Positions 35,727-45,200 of a DNA stretch of 64,000 nucleotides are shown here, one piece after another. The DNA comes from Ligustrum vulgare (Eukaryota; Streptophyta; Magnoliopsida; Lamiales; Oleaceae), in NCBI GenBank assembly GCA_963555705.1, contig OY743182.1:54750592-54814591 (forward strand), read 5' to 3'. The notes under the pieces are model-generated. The model was given only the letters and a program-made list of their open reading frames with translations, had not been told where the DNA came from and made no database searches. A program made the translations under genes and the position numbers. Numbering within the stretch: position 1 is the first letter of the stretch; every line of letters begins with the position of its first letter.

Positions 35727-35897
35727 TTACGGCCGTAAGGTACTCAAGTACGGCCGTAACACAATTCTAGTAAATTTATTCAGAGGCCAACTTACGACCG
35801 TGAGACTTGATTTTACGGTCGTAGTGGATGCTTGCAATTTTTTCCAGATTAGGACTTACGGCCGTTAGTGAGACATTCACGGCCGTAATTCCAGAAA
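35727..35897 (+). repeat. Internal TTACGGCCGTAA-type palindrome cluster
   Basis: Six variants, such as GTTACGGCCGTAAG at ~35727 and TTACGGCCGTTA at ~35855, lie in internal, non-LTR DNA between the protease ORF and the short coiled ORF. Confidence 0.85.
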
Positions 35898-35958
35898 TTT
35901 CAAATTTAAAAAACTGCTTCACTCACGTACCCCTTCTCCTACCCCTTTTGAGCTGCAG

Positions 35959-36099
35959 ATGTTGGAATTGATGCGAGCCTTCCAAACTCAGCTGAATGCC
36001 ATGCAAGAAGATCAGCAACTTATGCTAGAAGAGCAGAGAGCCCTTCGGGAGGAGATTCGACAGTTGCAGAGACTCCGTGCCGATCAACCGCCACATTAG
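35959..36099 (+). CDS. Short coiled-coil ORF in the Athila-like element
   Basis: 46 residues rich in Gln, Glu and Leu (MLELMRAFQTQLNAMQ, then EEQRALREEIRQLQRL) with heptad-like spacing. The open frame extends upstream without ATG to about 35925. It is probably the C-terminal tail of a longer retroelement ORF whose middle was deleted. No function is assigned. Confidence 0.4.
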   Translation: MLELMRAFQTQLNAMQEDQQLMLEEQRALREEIRQLQRLRADQPPH

Positions 36100-37792
36100 A
36101 CCGAGGGAGTTTCTTTTTCTTTTCCCCCTTTATTGTTTTAATTTTCAATGAGGACATTGTTTTGTCTAAGTGTGGGAGGAATTGATTGTAAGCTTAATGT
36201 CTTTATCTTCCTTTTGTAGTCGAAACGTTAAATTCATGTTGAGTCAGCACCCATTTTAATCTTGTTCTCTACTTTTGTTACCTATCTATGCTACTTAGGT
36301 CTTAAACCATACTTTGATAGGAAGTAGCCTCACTTTTGGTTCATTTTTTTGAAAAAAAATCATTGCATAATTGGATATAAATTGAGCATATAGAGATCAT
36401 CTCGTCCAAGTGCACAAATGGGTTGAAAATGAAAAGTAAAATTGTCAAATGTCTACAAACCTAGCCAACCAAAATAGGAATAGACACATACTCCGTCATA
36501 TATAACCCTGAGCGTCCCAATTCCAACAGAAATTATTATACTTTTGTGAGTAGTCATGGTTTGAATACTTTTAACCACTATCCTCGACCAATGGATTTAG
36601 ATATGGAATGTAGATCAAGCAATGACCTATAACTCATAATTGGATGGGAAAAACACATGAAAACAATAATTTGTGAGCTTTTGAGCCTAAGAGCTGTTTT
36701 TAATACTTATGAGCTCGTAATTCTTTGATGTGTGTCCTGTATGGTTGTATTAGGCTTGGATGTGCTTTCCTGTGCAAATTGTGTAGCTTCTTAACTTAAG
36801 TGCAAATTATAGCAAATGCAATAGGTTAAACCAAATTTGACTTGCTAAAAGAGCCTACCTTGCTACATGAACCAATAGAAGCCCCTTTGAGCCTTAGCCT
36901 TTCTTTGAATCTTTGATGCAACAATACAAGCCACGAATACCTTTTCTTTCGCATTGTCTTTGTTTTGAACCCATAGAGAAGGGATTCGCAAGCTTTTGTT
37001 GATTGAGGATTGCGCTATGGTCTAAGTCTAAAAAGTTGAAATGGTTATCTTGTGTTGGGTAATGGTTGTGTAATGGACTGAATTCAGGGGAATGTAATTC
37101 TATCTTGTGCCAATTGGTGATTGCGTAAGGATTTGAAGGAAAAAAAACAGAGAAAAAGTTGCAGTCTATACTCGAAAAAAAAAAAAAAAATCGAAAGAGA
37201 AAAATCAATGAAAAGGAAGTTTAGTCATGAAAATTAGTAGTTGAGGATGTCAAACACTCAACTTGTGAAAAAAAAAGAAGAGATTCGAGTGTGAATAAAG
37301 TTGGGTAGCGGGAAACAATGAAGTTCATATTAAGAGAGTGAAGGGAAGAATGTCATTTTGAATTGACTTAGCTTGCAAAATTCCTTCTCGACTCAGCCTA
37401 AATATATCCTTTTCCCCTACCTGACCTGAAGCCCCGTTACAACCAAATAAAGACCTTCGCTTTGCACTTGTGTTATTGTTGGCTCCAGTTATGACATCTA
37501 GGCAATCTGTGGTACTGACTTATCCATGCAGAGAGCTGAGCGAAAATTCAACCCCTTATACACTTTGTGCGACGAGAGAAATATCTTGTGAGGGTGTTAA
37601 AACTCATTACATATGCTTATGAGTGGTTTGAATTTCTTGGTCTAGGGTTGGTACTATGAATGTGGTCGGGGGTACTGTGTTGACTGAATTCACGTCATGA
37701 ACAACTCGGTTTACGAAACTGATTTCCACTGGAGTTTGGCGAAATTATTCTCCTTGTAGTCACACAATGGTTCAAGTGGGGGGGGGGGGATT
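36100..37792 (+). other. Non-coding spacer and polypurine tract of the Athila-like element
   Basis: No coding sequence is recognised. The segment AATGAGGACATTGTTTTG...TAAGTGTGGGAGG (36147-36180) is typical of the region downstream of ORFs in such elements. The tract of 13 G at 37778-37790 precedes the LTR start at 37793. Confidence 0.6.
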
Positions 37793-38524
37793 TGATAAGT
37801 GTGATATTTATGTTTATTTTATGCACTTATATCCTTGAATAAGAAATAATGTGATTCTATATAAGTATTATTAATGCATTTTATGTTTTATATTGTATAT
37901 GATCATAAAAGAAGAGAAAAGAAGAAAAAAGGACCAAAATGCACTCAAAACTGAAGTCTGGGGACTTAGGCGCAAATAAAGTTACGGCCGTAAGGTAGCA
38001 CAGTCACGGCCGTAAGAGTGTTAACCATGTTAAGAGAAATCAGCAGAAACACGTTTACGGCCGTAAAGGAGAATTTACGGCCGTAACCTTCAAAGGGTAA
38101 AAAATGAGCAGAAACCATGTTACGGCCGTAAAAGAAAACTTACGGTCGTAACTTCAAATTTTGAGTGTGATATTTACGTTTATTTTATGCACTTATATCC
38201 TTGAATAAGTAATAATGTGATTCTATATAAGTATTATTAATGCATTTTATGTTTTATATTGTATAGGATCATAAAAGAAGAGAAAAGAAGAAAAAAGGAC
38301 CAAAATGCACTCAAAACTGAAGTCTGGGGACTTAGGCGCAAATAAAGTTACGGCCGTAAGGTAGCACAGTCACGGCCGTAAGAGTGTTAACCGTGTTAAG
38401 AAAAATCAGCAGAAACACGTTTACGGCCGTAAATGAGAATTTACGGCCGTAACCTTCAAAGGGTGAAAAATGAGCAGAAACCATGTTACGGCCGTAAAGG
38501 AAAACTTACGGCCATTTACGGCCG
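37793..38524 (+). repeat. 3' LTR of the Athila-like element with 366-bp tandem duplication
   Basis: TGATAAGTGTGATATTTATG at 37793 starts copy A; GTGTGATATTTACG restarts at 38165, 366 bp after the matching base in copy A. Each copy has its own set of about six TTACGGCCGTAA palindromes (37980-38155 and 38347-38525). The LTR breaks off after the second set, without the portion corresponding to ~32400-33190. Confidence 0.8.
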
Positions 38525-38539
38525 CAAAATTCACCCCAC

Positions 38540-39115
38540 ACCACCCTACCCCAACCACAAAGTCAGGGTTGGTTACACAAAATCACAATTTGGTCACATA
38601 AGGTTACAGTTCGATCATATAAAGTCATAGTTCGGTCATACAAGGTTAAAGCTCGGTTACACAAGGTCACAGTTCGTTCTCACAAAGTCACAGTTTGGTC
38701 ACACATAGTCATATTTGACACAATTGTAGGCTACATCATGTCCTCGTCCAATGGCCACACAAAGTCACAATTGGTCACAATCTCTATTATAATTGATCAC
38801 ATAATATTTATTTATTTATCACAACTTACGAGTTTTTTGGTCACGATTAGTTAATATTTTTTTGTCATAATTACCTAATAATTGATCACAATCATCTATA
38901 ATTAGTCACATATTAGTTATTTATTGATCACAACTTCCTTATTTTTTAGTCACATCCCGCACTTATTGCAAGTACCACCAAGTCAAAATTAGTCAATATT
39001 TTGGTCACACTAACCTTACAATTGGTCACATTCTGTAATCACTACAAGTCACAATTAGTCTTTAATCACATTTACCTAATAATTGGTCACAATTACCTAT
39101 AATTGATCACAAATA
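38540..39115 (+). repeat. Degenerate ~20-bp tandem array (GTCACAATTTGGTCACA type)
   Basis: Roughly two dozen units of the pattern GGTCACA-AAGTCACAATT, strongly decayed. The left end is close to the truncated Athila-like LTR. It carries no ORF. Confidence 0.75.
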
Positions 39116-39900
39116 CCCAACACCCAACCCCCCCACCCGCCCCAACCCCAAAAACAACCCACCAACCCCAACCCCTACCCCAACCCAAAATTGATCACTT
39201 CCCCTTCAATATTTCCGTCACTTTGCTACCGATGGCTACCACCACCACAACCTTCACCATCACCTTCACCACCACAAGCCACCACCACTATCACTACCAC
39301 CTTCACCTTCACCAACACAATCACACCTCCAACCCCATCTTTGACCTGACCTGACCTCACCACAGCCACAACCAACCACGATCTGGAAAGCTCCACAGTG
39401 CACACAACCACCACTGCCGCCTCTGAATCGGCCACTACCAACAGCAAAACTCAAACATAAGACTTTAATTTTAACAACACCACTGCATCTCAAATTGTTA
39501 CCCCCAAATTCTCAATGATAGAAACCATCGAACTCACTCAACAGAACCAGAAGAATCAAAAGCTCAAAAGTGCTACCAGGAGGTGGCGCAGTGACTTGCG
39601 TGCAGCTGCTCCACCACACCTATCAACAATTCCTACCCGCCACCACCAGCAACCTAGTGCTTACGTATTTATCACCACAGATCTGACCACACCACACTCA
39701 CCTGTGCTCAGGCGCCACTGGTCACAGAGGTCCACAGTGCTGCTGCTGCTGCCACTAGCATTCAGCTTTGGATCTCCAGTCAATGTCAGCTCGTGTTGCA
39801 GCAGGTGTTTGAGATATAGTGGTAGAGAGATGGAGACAGCCGACAGGAGGGAGAGGAAGATGGGGGAGTTGAGAGCCTGTGTTATGTTTAGTTAATTAAT
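39116..39900. other. C/A-rich low-complexity tract with open frames, no recognised gene
   Basis: CCCAACCCC and ACCACCACC runs give Pro-, Thr- and His-rich translations (39103-39354 +) and a 126-aa frame at 39515-39895 (+) with no known domain. Composition alone explains these frames. It could be a captured and decayed gene 5' region, because similar CCACCA-rich DNA follows the array at 52960-53150. Confidence 0.5.
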
Positions 39901-41570
39901 TAATTAAATTAAATAGATTAATTAATACCTGATAATTGAAAAACTTTTCAGCGGCCCAATAACTTTGAATTGTAACATTTAAGTACAGGGTTTGGTGTAA
40001 TTTTCCCTAAAATAATTTTGAAATTTTTTGGGCCAAATTATATGAACTGAGAAGTAGGCTGGCCCAAGTATTTGAACTCATTTTTTTTTTTAAAGTCAAT
40101 AATGGGCCTTTGTTAGGTCCGTCCCTGCTATTTGTCTTGTGGGAATTGTATGAATTATTGCAAGGAGATAATGAATCTTATAATTTTGAAACTTGAACCG
40201 TTTTTAAATGATAATTAGTACCCATTGTCACGAAGAGCGGATGATCCTAAAAGTTATTAAAATGAAGTAGTGGCCAGTGACATGGTGCTACAATTGGACA
40301 TGTGACATTGCATGTTAAAAAAAATGGAGAAGGAAGTAGAGAATAAGAACACAAAAGTAGATGAACACAAAAATATGAATCAACACTTGAATACATTTGA
40401 ATGTTATCTTCAAACGATATTTGCCCCGTCTCAATATGGTTAAAGGAATCATCGAAACATAGTTTGTAGGATGCAAGAAGAATTACTTAAAATTCAAAAT
40501 GATTCTTCGAGAACTTGAGAGAAACAAGAAAGATTTTTGAATTTGTAGAGAGAATTAGATTTTATTCAATCAAAATGAAGTTATGTATTCAATGTAAGTA
40601 TTTTGGAATGAAGATCTAATTCCAATTTATATATTTTAATCCTCTATCGCAACATAAAGTCAACCATTCATGAAAAATTGAGAACTATTCATTAAAATGT
40701 ACAAAAAATATATTTCAAAGTCTAGCCTAACAGCTAGAAATCTATGACCAAGCAATTGCTTGGTTCAAGCACAAACAGGTGCCTATTCATGTGATGCAAC
40801 CTGTTGGGTACCAAAAAATGTACCTTCTCGTCCAACCTATGTATACTTTCAGGCATGATGATTCAACCATTATATATAGGGCATGAAGTTTATAAGAATT
40901 AAGTTGAATAACATCCCCATATTCTACCGCAGAATGAGATCAACCTCTACATTCTAAAACTCGATTATTCTATTGTTTTCTTGTACCCCTTCCAGGTATG
41001 CATTATGTGTACTCGGCTTGTAGGTTTGATTACTCCGCTAAAGTCATTTGCATCAAATCCTAAGTATCTTAATCAAGATGGGCAAATGTACTTTCAGGAC
41101 AATAATCTTAAATTGTATTTGAGCTTCTACTTTGTCCCCATTTTCGGCGTTCTTTCCATTAAGTACTTTCAGAATTTTTGTTGCATGGTTTGGATAACTA
41201 CGTTCAAGCGTTCGGTTCATAGTTTTTCATTTGTTCCATATTAATGAAAGTTAAAAACGAGGTTAAAAAAGAAGGCTAAGCAATCCCTTGAGAATGTGCC
41301 ATTGCGATCACATATATTTTATAAATTCGAGAGCCAACAGGTGTAACCAAGCGATCATCTAGTTTAAGGCCATACAATCGCTTGGGCAAATTGTTTGTTC
41401 AATTATTTCTTGAACATCAAAAGTTCTTGTGGGTCAAGTAAAAAGGGAACTAACGTAAATTCCCAAAAGACCCAACAGATTTTGCCCTTAAGTTTTGAGT
41501 TTTAAATACCGACCATCAGTGTTCTAGATTTCAAATTTATAATGGAGGTTGGTCCGCATAGTGTTGTGCT
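39901..41570. other. Probable transposable-element remnants, no gene
   Basis: AT-rich. A perfect 16-bp palindrome CCAAGCAATTGCTTGG lies at 40748-40763 and related halves CCAAGCGATC / ATCGCTTGGG at 41347-41383, reminiscent of the palindromes in the LTRs elsewhere in the window. An 87-aa frame at 40981-41244 has no motif. I could not define element ends. Confidence 0.4.
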
Positions 41571-41579
41571 AAATTATTT

Positions 41580-41734
41580 GGGTGATGATACACTCCCCTC
41601 GGGAGTGATCTCTCGCCTGACCCTCCCCTCACATAGAGGGTAGTGGGACTAGTTTTTTGGAGTGGCCCCATCGCCCTCTATGTGAGAGGGAGGTCATGCG
41701 GGAGGTCATTCTCGAGGGGAGTTTATCATTTTTC
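41580..41734. mobile_element. 155-bp foldback MITE, Mutator-like target duplication
   Basis: It is flanked by the 9-bp direct repeat AAATTATTT (41571-41579 and 41735-41743). The two arms, about 65-70 bp each, pair almost along their whole length (for example ACTCCCCTCG against CGAGGGGAGT and CACATAGAGGG against CCCTCTATGTG), leaving a loop of ~15 bases. A 9-bp duplication points to Mutator-like transposase. Confidence 0.85.
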
Positions 41735-42120
41735 AAATTATTTTGGAACAAGAAGAGTAGTATTTAGTCAACGAAATTTTCCTTGAGGAGATTTTCATTC
41801 GCACATTATCATTATCTTCTAACTAATATTTTTCCTTCTTTTGTCTTGCCGATTTCTAGAAGCAGATAGCTTTCTTTAAATCATGTTGTCGATTTGGTTC
41901 ATGCTAGATCAACTTCGATATAAACATTAATCATAAAGAGAAGTATGGCGAGGTTCCTTGAGATTACATGGAAATCGAAGAAAACAAAAAGAAAAATTTA
42001 AATGTTGCAAAGAGACCAGTATATACATATATGTTCATGTGGGCTGTAATTTGTAGTACAAAAATTAACAACTTTTTAAATTATTTTGGTTGTCACATTA
42101 AAAAAGACTCGTTTCCAAAC

Positions 42121-42126
<6 letters not shown>

Positions 42127-42156
<30 letters not shown>
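42127..42156. repeat. Poly-A tract
   Basis: About 30 consecutive A, 75 bases past the end of the transporter coding region on the + strand (T tract in its 3' flank). Confidence 0.9.
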
Positions 42157-42159
<3 letters not shown>

Positions 42160-42229
42160 ATATAGACACTATAATTTGAGCTGAAAATGAACACATATAT
42201 AATGATACAAGACACAAGAACTGCAATTA

Positions 42230-45200
42230 TTAATGGCAGCTAGGTCCATCTGTCTCTTCCAACTCAATCCCCTCTTCAGCAAGCCTCTTCTCCTTGTACA
42301 CATACCCTCTTGCACTAACCATATATATTACCAAATTCAAAACACTCAAAATTGCCAAAAGCCAGTAGAAGTCATAAAGCTTTCCTTTGTTAAGGTTGTC
42401 AGCCAACCATGGCTTCTTGTCACTCGTGACTTTGTGTACTATAGTAACTAAAATAGAACTAAAGAAAAACCCTAGGGAAAGTGTGCTTAAAAACAACCCG
42501 GTACTCATTGTTTTCATTCCCTTAGGACACTCTCTCAGGAAGAAATCAAGTTGTCCTATGTAGGTGAATGCCTCGCCAGCCCCCACCAAGAAGAATTGTG
42601 GAACCAACCAGAACACACTTAATGGCACCGTGGCCGTTGCATCGTTCGTTAAACCGTGCCTACGCGCGACCTCTTGTCGCTTGATTTCGGTAAGTGCGGC
42701 CGTAACCATGGCTAGTATCGATAGTACTAGGCCGACTCCTATACGTTGTAATGGAGTAAGGCCGTGTGGGTTCTTTATAACCCTTCTGCAAATCGGAACG
42801 ATGATGCGATCGTAAACTGGGACGGTTAGGAGAATGCTCCCAACGAAGAAGACGGTTAGGGAGGCAGCCGGTATTTGGAACGATTTTCCGATGTGTCGAT
42901 CCATGGTGGTGGCCTGTGACACTGAGAATGTGGTCATTTGGGCATAGACAGTCCAAAACATTATTGTTGTGGCCCATGCGGGTAGCATTCTAACCACCAA
43001 CTTGACTTCTTCTATGTCGGTTAAAGTTGAAAGGTACCACTTATTCACCACAGATATTTCTGGGTCTTTGATTGCACCCTTGTCAAGAAACCTTGAAATA
43101 GAAATAATAAAATATTAAAATACAAAAAATAAGGTGGCGTTCTGTTTGTATTTTATTTTTTATTTTCATTTTCGAAAATGTTTTGTGTTTTGTGTTTTCA
43201 TTTTTGTTTTCAAATTTGCTGAAAAAACGTTTGGTTTGTCATTCTGAAAACTGTTTTTGAAAATGAAAAGCTGAAAAACACGTTCTGTTTGAAATTTTGC
43301 AGAACACTATTTAAACTATTTTTAATTAATTTGCTTGCAAAATACTACTAACTCCAACTCAAATTTCCTTTCACAATACACTAAAAATATGGTTACATGC
43401 AACACACTAATGTGAGCATTAAGAGTCTATATTAACACAGCTTGGTCAGGTTCGGGATTTGAGAAAGCTCTACTTCTATTAAAATCCAGAAAATGCAAGT
43501 TCTTTCAAAACCACCAGAGTCCATTTATCATTGCATTTTTTTAAATATAACAACAAGAATTCTCATTTAATTTTTTTTTGTAATGTTGATATTGAATTCA
43601 ATAAAACTTTATTTAAACTAAGTTCCAAGTTAGGATAATTCTAAAAAAAAAAAAAAAAAATCTTTATTTAGGCTTAGTTCCAAGCTAGGATAATTCTAAA
43701 AAAAATAATAAAAAAATAAAAAAAATAAAAACTTTATATTAAGCTTAGTTCTAAGTTAAAAAAAAATAAATAAATAAAAATTCCCAAAACGCGTTTTCCG
43801 CGTTTTGGACATTTTTTGTCGAAATACACACAAAACGCCCAAAACGATGTTTCGGGCGTTTTCCGTTTTGTGTACAATTTTTTTTTTTTTTTGTTTTCCA
43901 AAATGCGTTTTCGAAAATGGTAAAGAGAACGCGTTTTTAACGTTTTCAAAAATAAAAACAGAAAACGACCTCAAAACAGCAAAGAGAACTGAGGCTAATA
44001 TTTTTAGTTTTTTGATATATTTCACATTGCCAAACAAGTTATCCTTAAGAAACAACGTTTATCTAAGTCTCTGTTTGGCAAAAGCTAAAAAAACAAGTTT
44101 TTAACATTACAATTTTTCAAATCATCTTTTAATCATAAATATTTTTTCTCTCCACTTTTCAACCACACATTTTATCTAGAAAATATAAAAAAAATATGTT
44201 TAAACACTGAAATTTTAAAAAACAGAGGTTAAATCTTAAGGTGAGTGTTTCTTGTCTCATCTGATGACCAAAAGGGATCCACAAAACCTTTGTCATATAT
44301 GGGGAAGGTCTACACTATTTGTGTCTGCAATTATTATGACGCAAAAGACAAGTATCGTGACAATCAATAGGTGACAGACTGATCCAGTGGCTCGTGATCT
44401 TGGACTTTTTTTTTTTTTTAGACATGTTGATGATATGTCAGATTAAGTAACAATGGATAAGATAAAAATAATTCTTCCTCCATTCCAATTATATAGATTA
44501 TCTTTTTTTTTTCCTAATTATATAGAGTTATTTTTTATTGAAAAGTATTTATATTATTTGTTAACTAATGTACCATATTCATTACTTCCAAAAAAAAAAA
44601 AAAAAATAGTTTCAATTATATAGATTGTCTTTCCTTTTTCTTTTATCTCATTTGTATAGAGCTACTTTTTTATTGTGAAGTATTTATTTTATTTGTTAAC
44701 TAATGTACCCTATTTATTACTTCCCAAAAAATAATTTTTAATACTTAAATAAGGATAAGTTAAAATTTTTATTTACAGAATTACTTTTTCAACAATATTT
44801 TTCTTAATCTGTGTGAAAAACCAAATAAGCCTACATAAATGAGACTAAGTGAAAATAAAAAACAGAAAGCTCAAATTTTGTCTATTGTATTTTATGACAA
44901 CATGTTGAATACTCATTGAAAATGAATTTTATAATAGTGAATTTTTGGATATTGTGTGGTTAAAAAGTAAGAAAAAACCCTATATCGTTTTTTAATTAGC
45001 TAATGATTATTAAATGTGGCAAATGGGCCAAGCTGCTTGTTGATTTTTCCGCTCAGCTCGTTGAGGCTCATCCCATGAGCTACTTTGATTGGTCTTGAGA
45101 CGAGCTCAAGCTAGGGTAGAGAGCGCAGGGTTCGAAACGAAAACTGAACTCGGCTCGTCGCTCACCCTGAACGGCTCATGGACTCGTTTAGTTTTGTGAT

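Larger units (their letters stand above)
31983..38524 (+). mobile_element. Athila-like Ty3/Gypsy retrotransposon lacking pol
   Basis: The LTRs start at 31983 and 37793 (both TGATAAGTGTGATATTTA). Between them are gag with a zinc knuckle, an aspartic protease, a short coiled ORF, a 1.6-kb non-coding spacer and a G-rich polypurine tract at 37778-37790. Gag and protease resemble plant Athila-type polyproteins. Reverse transcriptase, RNase H and integrase are wholly absent. The 3' LTR carries a 366-bp internal tandem duplication and is truncated. No target duplication can be checked. Confidence 0.87.

Noticed and set aside
36894..37208. 104-aa - strand frame in the Athila-like spacer
   Set aside because: No known domain; positioned in the non-coding region of the element and rich in Phe/Ser from T-rich DNA.
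196..38525. CRISPR-like interpretation of the regularly spaced TTACGGCCGTAA motifs
   Set aside because: The repeats are only 12 bp, spacers are identical between LTR copies, and the context is a plant retrotransposon; no cas-like gene.
39226..39493. Val/Gly-rich - strand frames opposite the C-rich tract
   Set aside because: Composition artefact of ACCACC repeats; the frames overlap each other in two phases.
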